A DNA stretch of 6,048 bases from an uncultured Alphaproteobacteria bacterium (GTDB lineage: Bacteria; Pseudomonadota; Alphaproteobacteria; Caulobacterales; Caulobacteraceae): the NCBI GenBank assembly GCA_903928755.1, contig CAIYSH010000484.1, forward strand, positions 1 to 6,048, written 5' to 3'. The notes below the pieces were generated by a model that saw only the letters and a list, made by a program, of their open reading frames with translations, was not told the DNA's origin and did no database searches. Both the position numbers and the translations under genes were made by a program. Below are positions 1-5,024 of this stretch, piece by piece (within the stretch, counting starts at the first letter, position 1; every line of letters starts with the position of its first letter).

Positions 1-173
1 GTGTCGGCCATCGCAGAGTCCAGTGTCACGACATCCAGGTGATGGTCTGAAATGACCGCAAAGCCGTAACGACGGAAGCTTTCGCCCAGCCTGGCGGCGA
101 AGCCACTGAAATCGGTTTTGAAGGTCTGGAACGAGACGGGTTCGAGTGTGTTCGCGGGAGTCGATTGGGTCAT
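1..173 (-). CDS. Isopenicillin N synthase-like Fe(II)/2-oxoglutarate oxygenase, N-terminal fragment
   Basis: This is the 5' end of a gene that runs off the left edge; 57 codons are visible from an ATG at 173-171. The protein starts MTQSTPANTLEPVSFQTF. Residues about 18-48 carry the pattern of the non-haem dioxygenase N-terminal domain found in isopenicillin N synthase-like enzymes: an amphipathic helix (FAARLGESFRRYG) followed by GFAVISDHHLD, which corresponds to the family's 'GF-x-hydrophobic-x-x-H' element. The catalytic His-x-Asp...His iron site would lie in the missing C-terminal part, so activity cannot be judged. Such enzymes use Fe(II), O2 and usually 2-oxoglutarate to oxidise small molecules; the substrate cannot be predicted, and the family name does not imply antibiotic synthesis. 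The ribosome binding site is weak, so another start is possible. It is divergent from scoA. The identification rests on a short stretch. Confidence 0.72.
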   Translation of the reverse strand, partial: MTQSTPANTLEPVSFQTFKTDFSGFAARLGESFRRYGFAVISDHHLDVVTLDSAMAD

Positions 174-307
174 GGGCCGAACCTATACCGACAGGGCTAT
201 GGCTCACAAACAGATCAGCACCAGGTTCCCTGATCCTGTGCAATCGCGGTTCCGGTTACCCGGGCTTCCCCCATTTTCAAATGCTGCAGTGCGGCGTAAG
301 GTGAGGC
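174..307. other. Divergent intergenic region between the oxygenase gene and scoA
   Basis: This 134-base stretch separates two divergent genes and must hold both promoters. Toward the oxygenase, the minus strand has TTGTGA (209-204) and TATAGG (187-182) 16 bases apart, a weak sigma-70-like pair. No convincing promoter is visible toward scoA. No strong palindrome, repeat or RNA gene was recognised. Confidence 0.4.
298..301 (+). promoter_or_regulatory. Ribosome binding site of scoA
   Basis: AAGG lies 6 bases before the ATG at 308. A second purine run, GAGG at 303-306, is too close to the start to serve. The site supports the ATG at 308 as the start of scoA. Confidence 0.55.
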
Positions 308-1027
308 ATGGCTGATAAAACCCGCAAAGACGCCGCTGAGGCGCTGGCTGGCCGTCTGTTCGACGGCATGACCATCATGGCCGGAGGCTTCGGCCTTTGC
401 GGCATTCCCGAACACCTGATCGCCGCCATCCGAGACAGTGCCGTCAAGGACCTGACCGTGATTTCCAACAATTGCGGGGTCGATGATTTCGGCCTTGGCC
501 TCCTGCTGGGAGCCGGTCAGATCCGCAGGATGATCAGCTCGTATGTGGGGGAGAACAAGCTGTTCGCCGAGCTCTACCTGTCCGGCAAGCTTGAGCTGGA
601 GTTCAATCCCCAGGGCACACTGGCCGAGCGCATCCGGGCCGGTGGCGCGGGCATCCCCGCCTTTTTCACCAGGACCGGGGTCGGGACCCTGGTGGCTGAA
701 GGCAAGGAGATCCGCAATTTCGACGGTGAGGACTATGTGATGGAGCGGGCTCTGTCCGCTGACCTGTCCATCGTCAAGGCCTGGAAAGGCGATGCTGAAG
801 GCAATCTGATCTACCGTAAGACCGCGCGAAACTTCAATCCGATGATGGCGACAGCCGGCAAGGTCTGTGTGGCAGAGGTCGAGCAGCTTGTCGCCATCGG
901 CGATCTGGACAGGGACAATATCCACACGCCGGGCATCTATGTGGACAGCATTGTCCAGGGTGCCGCTTTCGAAAAGCGAATCGAACAGAGAACCACACGG
1001 CCCGTGGCCGGGAAGGCGGCAGTCTGA
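308..1027 (+). CDS. scoA: Succinyl-CoA:3-oxoacid CoA-transferase subunit A
   Basis: This is the alpha subunit (239 aa) of a class I CoA-transferase, which moves CoA from succinyl-CoA to a 3-oxoacid such as acetoacetate in the cytoplasm, for ketone-body or polyhydroxybutyrate breakdown. The class I signature lies near the N-terminus: D19-G20, then a hydrophobic run and GGFGLCGIP at 26-34. Other typical segments are SNNCGVDDFGLG (53-64), SSYVGENK (77-84), ELEFNPQGTLAERIRAGGAGIPAFFT (96-121) and NFNPMMATAG (175-184). The length is normal for a bacterial ScoA. The stop TGA (1025-1027) shares its last base with the ATG of scoB, so the two are probably translationally coupled. The preferred substrate could instead be acetate/acetoacetate (AtoD-like) or another 3-oxoacid, but the closeness of the visible motifs to SCOT favours ScoA. 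Confidence 0.95.
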   Translation: MADKTRKDAAEALAGRLFDGMTIMAGGFGLCGIPEHLIAAIRDSAVKDLTVISNNCGVDDFGLGLLLGAGQIRRMISSYVGENKLFAELYLSGKLELEFNPQGTLAERIRAGGAGIPAFFTRTGVGTLVAEGKEIRNFDGEDYVMERALSADLSIVKAWKGDAEGNLIYRKTARNFNPMMATAGKVCVAEVEQLVAIGDLDRDNIHTPGIYVDSIVQGAAFEKRIEQRTTRPVAGKAAV

Positions 1028-1668
1028 TGGCCTGGAACCGCGACGACATGGCGGCCCGCGCCGCCCTCGAACTGCGCGACGGATTTTATGTCAATCTGGG
1101 CATCGGAATTCCGACCCTGGTGGCAAACCACATACCCGCAGGCATGAGCGTGACCCTGCAGAGCGAGAACGGCATGTTGGGCATGGGCCCCTTTCCCTTC
1201 GAGGGAGAAGAGGATGCCGATCTGATCAACGCCGGCAAGCAGACCATCACCGAGTTGCCCGCCTCTTCCTATTTCTCAAGCGCCGACAGCTTCGCCATGA
1301 TCCGCGGCGGGCATATCGACCTGTCGATCCTTGGGGCCATGCAGGTCGCGGCCAATGGCGACCTGGCCAACTGGATGGTGCCGGGCAAGATGGTCAAGGG
1401 CATGGGCGGGGCCATGGATCTGGTCGCCGGGGTCAAGCGGGTGGTCGTGGTCATGGAACATAGCGAAAAGTCCGGCGCGCCCAAGCTGGTCAAGGCCTGC
1501 AGCCTGCCCCTGACCGGTCAGAAGGTGGTCGATCTGGTGGTGACCGAACTGGGGGTCTTCGAGGTCAATCGTGGCCGGACACCGGTGCGCCTGACCGCCC
1601 TCGCGCCGGATGTGACCCTTGATGAAGTCCGCGCCAGAACTGAAGCCGAATTCGAGGTTGCCCTCTAG
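1027..1668 (+). CDS. scoB: Succinyl-CoA:3-oxoacid CoA-transferase subunit B
   Basis: This is the beta subunit (213 aa), which contributes the catalytic glutamate that becomes a glutamyl-CoA thioester during transfer. The class I signature LQSENG is at residues 44-49, placing the catalytic Glu at E47, followed by the typical MLGMGPFPFEGEEDADLINAG segment. GIGIPTLVAN (25-34) and SYFSSADSFAMIRGGHIDLSILGAMQV (about 80-106) are further family segments. The length is typical and the frame is intact. The ATG overlaps the scoA stop by one base (TGATG), which is normal for this heterodimer operon. The gene ends at TAG 1666-1668, and the next gene starts 80 bases later with its own apparent control region, so the operon is probably just these two genes. 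No U-tract terminator is visible after it. Confidence 0.96.
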   Translation: MAWNRDDMAARAALELRDGFYVNLGIGIPTLVANHIPAGMSVTLQSENGMLGMGPFPFEGEEDADLINAGKQTITELPASSYFSSADSFAMIRGGHIDLSILGAMQVAANGDLANWMVPGKMVKGMGGAMDLVAGVKRVVVVMEHSEKSGAPKLVKACSLPLTGQKVVDLVVTELGVFEVNRGRTPVRLTALAPDVTLDEVRARTEAEFEVAL

Positions 1669-1686
1669 AAATCAAACTCCGTCGTC

Positions 1687-1715
1687 TTGTTCTTGATAAT
1701 CATTCGCATATATAT
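1687..1715 (+). promoter_or_regulatory. Candidate sigma-70-like promoter of the barrel protein gene
   Basis: TTGTTC at 1687-1692 could serve as -35 and the TATATAT run at 1709-1715 as -10, with a spacer of about 16-17 bases. The run lies exactly between the two arms of the inverted repeat, so a repressor bound to the repeat would cover the promoter. The exact -10 register is uncertain because the run is repetitive. Confidence 0.45.
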
Positions 1716-1733
1716 CTTGCGAATGATTATCAA
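1693..1733. promoter_or_regulatory. Paired Fur-type boxes in a perfect 16-bp inverted repeat
   Basis: The left arm TTGATAATCATTCGCA (1693-1708) and the right arm TGCGAATGATTATCAA (1718-1733) are perfect reverse complements separated by 9 bases (TATATATCT). Each arm contains a 15-mer (1694-1708 and 1718-1732) resembling the classical 7-1-7 Fur box TGATAAT-N-ATTATCA: one half-site is exact and the other is ATTCGCA instead of ATTATCA. The two boxes are 24 bases centre to centre, enough for two Fur dimers flanking the presumed -10. The location, just before a ribosome binding site and an exported protein gene, suits an iron-responsive operator. An RNA hairpin is also possible, but no U-tract follows, so termination is less likely. 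Confidence 0.72.
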
Positions 1734-1735
1734 CT

Positions 1736-1740
1736 AGGAG
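1736..1740 (+). promoter_or_regulatory. Ribosome binding site deciding the start of the barrel protein
   Basis: AGGAG is 7 bases before the ATG at 1748. A second ATG at 1743 in another frame is only 2 bases from it and opens a shorter, unlikely reading frame, so 1748 is the start. Confidence 0.75.
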
Positions 1741-1747
1741 CAATGAC

Positions 1748-2485
1748 ATGCGTGGTATGGGTATCTTTCTTGCGGTTCTCATACTGGGACTGCCCACCGT
1801 GGCCACGGCCGAGCCGGGCCTTGCCGGGACGGTCTATTCGCCGCGGTCCGAAAAGGGCGTTTCGGAATTCGAGGTCCGGTCAGGCCGGCTCGTTGGCGGA
1901 CCTGCTGATGGACGTGGCGCGACCGTGATCGAATACGAGCGGGGGGTGTCAGATGCCCTGCGCGTCTCCGCCTTTGCGGAGGTCGAACATGAAGCTGGCC
2001 GGTCCAAGGTAGGGGCCCTGGGCCTGGAGGGGGTCTTCACCCTGGGTCAGGTCCCCGGGCTTGGCATCGATCTCGGGGGGTATCTTGCCCTTGAACAGAG
2101 CCTCCAGGGAGAGGGTGGCGTCGTGGAAGCCAAGGCCCTGTTTGCAAAACGTGCAGGGCCGTTCGAAGGCCGTTTGAACCTCATTGCCGAGAGGTCGGTA
2201 TCCAGGGCCACTGACTTCGAATTCGGCTACGCGGCCCAGGCAACGGTCGAGGTGGTCGATGATGTTGAACTCGGCTTGCAGGCCTTTGGTGATCTTGGCG
2301 ACAGCCATGGCCTGGGCGGCCGTCGCCGGGGATATCTTGGCCCGATCCTGCAGATCGAGGCCGGGTCCAGGGCGCTGGGTGGCGAACTGGAATTTCAGGT
2401 GGGCTACCTGTTTCCGGTGGGCACGGCGCGGGCCGATACCGACGGCCAGTTCCGCCTTGGGGTCGAGCTTGAACGGAAATTCTAG
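1748..2485 (+). CDS. Exported, probable outer-membrane beta-barrel protein of unknown function
   Basis: I do not recognise a named family. The 245-aa protein begins with a Sec signal peptide (MRGMGIFLAVLILGLPTVATA, likely cleaved after A21). The remainder has alternating polar/hydrophobic stretches of beta-strand length separated by Gly/Asp-rich turns, for example ALRVSAFAEVEHE, LGIDLGGYLALEQ, FEGRLNLIAERSV, VELGLQAFGDLG, LGGELEFQVGYLFPV and FRLGVELERKF. It ends in phenylalanine with alternating residues, the usual C-terminal signature recognised by the BAM complex, so a small outer-membrane barrel of roughly 8-12 strands is the best reading. No cysteines are present. The two Fur-type boxes upstream suggest expression rises when iron is scarce, consistent with an envelope role in iron limitation, but this is inference. 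It is convergent with nrsF and appears monocistronic. It is too small to be a TonB-dependent receptor and shows no plug domain. Confidence 0.75.
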   Translation: MRGMGIFLAVLILGLPTVATAEPGLAGTVYSPRSEKGVSEFEVRSGRLVGGPADGRGATVIEYERGVSDALRVSAFAEVEHEAGRSKVGALGLEGVFTLGQVPGLGIDLGGYLALEQSLQGEGGVVEAKALFAKRAGPFEGRLNLIAERSVSRATDFEFGYAAQATVEVVDDVELGLQAFGDLGDSHGLGGRRRGYLGPILQIEAGSRALGGELEFQVGYLFPVGTARADTDGQFRLGVELERKF

Positions 2486-2493
2486 GGTGTGAG

Positions 2494-2518
2494 CCGGTAA
2501 GGGGGAGGCGGCTACCGG
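2494..2518. terminator. Possible hairpin between convergent genes
   Basis: CCGGTA (2494-2499) pairs with TACCGG (2513-2518) around a 13-base loop. An alternative pairing is AGCCG (2492-2496) with CGGCT (2509-2513). It sits in the 40-base gap between the converging barrel gene and nrsF, where a bidirectional terminator would be expected. The stem is short, the loop long, and no T-tract follows on either strand, so this is weak. Confidence 0.25.
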
Positions 2519-2525
2519 ATCATGC

Positions 2526-3164
2526 CTAGCGCCAGCGTAAGGTCCATGGCCCCAGCAATGCCCCGGCCGCTGTCAGTATGGCCATGCCCAGGCTGTACCA
2601 GACCGCGACAAAGGTCAGGGCGTGCTCCGGGCAATGGAGCCCGTAAACCGTCGCCGCCAGGCCGCCTGCGAACAGACCGGCGGCCGCGCCTGTCCGGGCG
2701 GGTTTGGTCGGGGCGAGGGTCCTGAGGGTCAGAAGGGTCAGGGCCAGGATTGGTGCACCGAGAATGACGATGTTCTGGGAACAGACCTGCCATGAGCCTC
2801 CGGCCAGAAGCAGCAGGCGTTCCGATGGAACCGTCATCACGAACTGGATCGCGCCGGTCGCGATGACAAGGGCGAAGATGCCAGCCGCCATGGCGAATCC
2901 CTTCAGGGCCCCGCCCACCGGACGGGCCAGAATTCGGAGGCTGGCATAGGCGGCGAGTGCGACAAGGGCGGTATAGGCCCCCTTGGCCCAGAACATCGGA
3001 ACCGTCCAAGCAACCTGAATGTCAGGCCTGAAGCCCAGCCATCCGGCCACCAGCGCCAGGGCGCTCAAGGCACCGGCGACAGCGGGCAAAAAGAGCCTGC
3101 GTCCTGTTGACGGCAAAGGTCCGAGATCCTGGCTCAGGGAATGGATGAGATCTTCGGTCCTCAT
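2526..3164 (-). CDS. nrsF: NrsF-family (DUF1109) membrane anti-sigma factor
   Basis: The 212-aa protein matches the DUF1109/NrsF family: a short cytoplasmic N-terminus (MRTEDLIHSLSQDLGPLP) that would contact the sigma factor, followed by about six membrane segments, roughly residues 23-43, 58-79, 88-110, 131-150, 157-176 and 183-205. In C. crescentus the homologue holds SigF inactive at the inner membrane and releases it under chromate, cadmium and related stress, with two conserved cysteines needed for the response. The only two cysteines here, C128 (in GSWQVCSQN) and C178 (in YGLHCPEH), are 50 residues apart and sit at membrane-segment boundaries, as expected for that pair. The ATG overlaps the sigF stop by 4 bases (ATGA), so sigma and anti-sigma are probably made in step. 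A purine-rich GGAGGGG lies within the end of sigF upstream. The length is typical. Confidence 0.9.
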   Translation of the reverse strand: MRTEDLIHSLSQDLGPLPSTGRRLFLPAVAGALSALALVAGWLGFRPDIQVAWTVPMFWAKGAYTALVALAAYASLRILARPVGGALKGFAMAAGIFALVIATGAIQFVMTVPSERLLLLAGGSWQVCSQNIVILGAPILALTLLTLRTLAPTKPARTGAAAGLFAGGLAATVYGLHCPEHALTFVAVWYSLGMAILTAAGALLGPWTLRWR

Positions 3165-3703
3165 GATCCGCTTCGCCCCTCCGAGAGGGTTTTCATGGCC
3201 CTGTGCAATGCGACCTTGGCCGCGCCTTCGCTCATGCCTGCCCTGGCTCCGGCTTCCGCCAGGCTGAGCCCCGTGATCTTCACATCGCGGACCAGGTGTC
3301 TCTGCCGGTCGGGAAGGTCCGCCAGGATTTTTTCAAGATCGGCGCGGATCGCGCCCTCTTCCGCAGAAGACGAATCGGTCAGCCAATCCACCACGTCATC
3401 TATGGGAACATGTTTGCGGACCCGGCTGCGCCGCCAGTGATCGATCAGTTTGTAGCGGGCCACGGCATAGGCCCAGGCGCTGAAGGGCAGGCCGGGATCA
3501 TAGGTCATGCGCCGTCGGTGGATTGCCAACAGGGTTTCCTGCACAAGGTCCTCCACATCTGCGCTGCCAGTCTCCATCCGTCGCGCAAAATAACCCCTGA
3601 GCTGCTTGCTCAATCGGGTCAGCAGTTCGTTCCAGGCCGCCGGATCGCCAGCCTGACCGCGCACCATCAAGGTCTTCAATTGATCCTCGACTTCCGCCGG
3701 CAC
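3161..3703 (-). CDS. sigF: SigF-type ECF RNA polymerase sigma factor
   Basis: This is a 180-aa sigma factor with only regions 2 and 4, so an ECF type. Region 2 spans about residues 25-95, with SADVEDLVQETLLAIHRRR (47-65) as region 2.2 and FSAWAYAVARYKLIDHWRRSR (74-94) as the core/-10 recognition part. A linker of about 30 residues follows, then region 4 (about 126-175): LADLPDRQRHLVRDVKITGLSLAEAGARAGMSEGAAKVALHRAMKTL, with the helix-turn-helix that reads the -35 element. The start is GTG at 3703-3701, supported by AGGAGG 8 bases upstream. The overlap with a DUF1109 anti-sigma gene and the divergent buf operon identify it as SigF-like. In Caulobacter, SigF governs a small heavy-metal/oxidative stress regulon. 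TGTAACC-type elements upstream of both sigF and bufA suggest autoregulation and control of the buf genes. Confidence 0.92.
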   Translation of the reverse strand: MPAEVEDQLKTLMVRGQAGDPAAWNELLTRLSKQLRGYFARRMETGSADVEDLVQETLLAIHRRRMTYDPGLPFSAWAYAVARYKLIDHWRRSRVRKHVPIDDVVDWLTDSSSAEEGAIRADLEKILADLPDRQRHLVRDVKITGLSLAEAGARAGMSEGAAKVALHRAMKTLSEGRSGS

Positions 3704-3711
3704 GCAGACGT

Positions 3712-3717
3712 CCTCCT
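3712..3717 (-). promoter_or_regulatory. Strong ribosome binding site deciding the GTG start of sigF
   Basis: On the minus strand a full AGGAGG (3717-3712) stands 8 bases before GTG 3703-3701. It supports this GTG over the internal ATG at codon 13, which would remove the start of the first helix. Confidence 0.8.
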
Positions 3718-3724
3718 GTGGGGA

Positions 3725-3751
3725 TACGCAAACTGATGGGGAAGGGTTACA
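3725..3751 (-). promoter_or_regulatory. Candidate SigF-dependent (autoregulatory) promoter of sigF-nrsF
   Basis: On the minus strand TGTAACC (3751-3745) is followed after 16 bases by CGTA (3728-3725). This resembles the -35 GTAAC / -10 CGAA pattern I recall for Caulobacter SigF, and the same heptamer occurs in the bufA promoter. The expected transcription start, 7-9 bases past the -10, would fall around 3716-3718, right at the Shine-Dalgarno, giving an unusually short leader. That lowers confidence in the exact -10. Confidence 0.55.
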
Positions 3752-3783
3752 TTATGAGACGCAGGAATAAACCTGAATTGCTG

Positions 3784-3809
3784 TGTAACCCGGAATGGCC
3801 CGGCACGAA
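3784..3809 (+). promoter_or_regulatory. Candidate SigF-dependent promoter of bufABC
   Basis: TGTAACC (3784-3790) and CGAA (3806-3809) are separated by 15 bases, i.e. GTAAC-N16-CGAA, matching the -35/-10 pattern I recall for SigF of C. crescentus. The expected start near 3816 gives a leader of about 50 bases before bufA. The heptamer is inverted relative to the one upstream of sigF, so the two operons fire outward from one control region. Confidence 0.75.
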
Positions 3810-3821
3810 TTCATCTGCAGA

Positions 3822-3838
3822 CCCCGGTTGCCCCGGGG
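3822..3838 (+). other. GC-rich hairpin in the bufA leader
   Basis: CCCCGG (3822-3827) pairs with CCGGGG (3833-3838) around a 5-base loop. It would form near the 5' end of the predicted bufA transcript, about 15 bases before the ribosome binding site. It could protect the mRNA or tune translation; no U-tract follows, so it is not a terminator. Confidence 0.4.
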
Positions 3839-3853
3839 GTGCCCGAACCCTGA

Positions 3854-3859
3854 AGAGGA
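3854..3859 (+). promoter_or_regulatory. Ribosome binding site of bufA
   Basis: AGAGGA ends 8 bases before the ATG at 3868, a good Shine-Dalgarno distance, and supports that start. Confidence 0.65.
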
Positions 3860-3867
3860 CCTGATCC

Positions 3868-4155
3868 ATGAAGACCCTGACAAGCGCCGCCGCTGCAGCC
3901 ACAGTGCTCGCCCTTATGGGAGGGGCTGCCCTTGCAGCCGATATGGCCATGGGCACCAAAGCCGCCGGACCCCAGGAAAAGTGCTTTGGCATCGCCAAGG
4001 CGGGTCAGAATGACTGTGCCTCCGGTGCGGGAACTTCCTGTGCGGGTACGTCCAAGGTCGATTATGACGGCAAGGCCTTCAAGGACGTCCCCAAGGGCAC
4101 CTGCGTGACGATCAAGACCCCTAGCGGGACGGGTTCCCTCACGCCCAGGTCCTGA
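3868..4155 (+). CDS. bufA: Bufferin precursor peptide (DUF2282 family, BufA1-like)
   Basis: This 95-aa protein is a DUF2282 member and the likely RiPP precursor of a bufferin. A Sec signal peptide covers residues 1-23 (charged MKTLTS, an Ala-rich core, cleavage after ALA at 21-23). The mature part, about 72 residues, holds exactly four cysteines: C39 (EKCFGIAKAGQNDC), C50, C58 (GTSCAGTSK) and C79 (VPKGTCVTI). The blocks KCFGIAKAGQNDCA and SCAGTSKVDYDGKAFKDVPKGTC are the family hallmark. In the described Caulobacter bufferins, an iron-dependent DUF692 enzyme converts cysteines to thiooxazoles and the exported peptide binds copper; the central pair, here C50 and C58, would be the expected modified residues. 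Unlike most RiPPs the leader is a signal peptide, so modification must precede export. The gene is first in a three-gene operon behind a SigF-like promoter. Confidence 0.92.
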   Translation: MKTLTSAAAAATVLALMGGAALAADMAMGTKAAGPQEKCFGIAKAGQNDCASGAGTSCAGTSKVDYDGKAFKDVPKGTCVTIKTPSGTGSLTPRS

Positions 4156-4178
4156 GCCGCGATCGCCGGACCTGAGCC

Positions 4179-5024
4179 ATGACCAGAGATCCTTCAGCGG
4201 GACTGGGCCTGAAACCGCAGCATTTCGCTGAGGCCCTGGCCGATCGTTCCGAGGGGCTCTGGTTCGAGGTCCATCCTGAAAACTACATGGTCGCTGGTGG
4301 GCCAAGACTGGCCTGGCTGGCGGCAATCCGGCAGGACAAGCCCCTCTCCCTGCACGGGTTCGGCATGTCCCTGGCCGCTGATGAGCCGATTGATCCGGAT
4401 CATCTCACCGCACTGAAGCGCCTGGTCGACCGGTTTGAGCCCTTTGTCGTGTCTGAACATCTGGCCTGGTCCAGGCGGCGCGGCGTCTATCATCCCGATC
4501 TGCTGCCATTCCCGCGAACCCGGACTGCCCTGCAGGCCGTATCGGAAAATGTCGACCGGTTGCAGACAGGACTTGGTCGGCAGGTCCTGATCGAAAACCC
4601 TGCCGGCTACATGGCCCTCAAGGGTCATGAGCTGGAGGAAGTCGAGTTCCTGGCGGCTCTGGTCGCGGTGACCGGCTGCGGCCTTCTGCTGGACGTCAAC
4701 AATGTCCAGGTCAGCGCCAACAATCTGGGCTTTGATCCCGTCACCTATCTCGATGCCGTCCCGGCAGAGGCCATCGGAGAGATACATCTGGCAGGCTACG
4801 CCCCGGACCCGTCTCTCGGTGCCACCCTGCTGATCGACACCCATGGCGCGCCGATCGCCCCGGCCGTCTGGACGCTCTATGAACGTCTCATTGCCAGAAT
4901 CGGGCCAAGGCCGACCCTGATCGAGCGGGACGAAAACATCCCGACCTATGTCGAACTGATGGGTGAGAGGTCCCGCGCCCACCAGATCCTGACCAGGCAT
5001 CAGGCCCTGGCCGCCCATGTCTGA
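4179..5024 (+). CDS. bufB: BufB, multinuclear non-haem iron oxidase (MNIO, DUF692)
   Basis: This 281-aa DUF692 protein is a TIM-barrel MNIO enzyme related to methanobactin MbnB, expected to use an Fe(II)/Fe(III) cluster and O2 to modify BufA cysteines in the cytoplasm. The metal-binding motifs appear in order: E34 in FEVHPENYM, H59 in SLHGFGMS, H94 in VSEHLAWS, E139 in LIENPAGY, D172 and N175 in LLDVNNVQVSANN, H203 in EIHLAGY, D220 and H222 in IDTHG, and E249 in LIERDENIP. All look intact, so an active enzyme is likely. The gene starts 23 bases after the bufA stop with only a weak ribosome binding site, and its last 8 bases overlap bufC. The length is normal for the family. A long open frame on the opposite strand across this gene is a codon-bias shadow. 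Confidence 0.95.
   Translation: MTRDPSAGLGLKPQHFAEALADRSEGLWFEVHPENYMVAGGPRLAWLAAIRQDKPLSLHGFGMSLAADEPIDPDHLTALKRLVDRFEPFVVSEHLAWSRRRGVYHPDLLPFPRTRTALQAVSENVDRLQTGLGRQVLIENPAGYMALKGHELEEVEFLAALVAVTGCGLLLDVNNVQVSANNLGFDPVTYLDAVPAEAIGEIHLAGYAPDPSLGATLLIDTHGAPIAPAVWTLYERLIARIGPRPTLIERDENIPTYVELMGERSRAHQILTRHQALAAHV

Noticed and set aside
215..925. 236-codon minus-strand open frame opposite scoA
   Set aside because: It lies antisense to a certain gene, shows no recognisable domain, and is a typical shadow in high-GC DNA.
867..1463. 198-codon plus-strand open frame across the scoA/scoB junction
   Set aside because: Arg/Gly/His-rich, low-complexity translation in an alternative frame of two firmly identified genes.
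1693..1733. Inverted repeat as a rho-independent terminator of scoAB
   Set aside because: The stem is AT-rich and not followed by a T-tract, and both arms match Fur-type boxes, so operator function is preferred.
1743..1928. Alternative small reading frame starting at ATG 1743
   Set aside because: Only 2 bases from the Shine-Dalgarno and overlapping the signal peptide of the better supported gene at 1748.
3811..4326. 171-codon minus-strand open frame opposite bufA and the start of bufB
   Set aside because: It covers the bufA leader, bufA and part of bufB; its product is a low-complexity Gly/Arg/Pro-rich translation without a domain.
4194..5018. 274-codon minus-strand open frame opposite bufB
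   Set aside because: Although long, it mirrors bufB codon bias; bufB has all DUF692 motifs and the antisense product resembles nothing recognisable.
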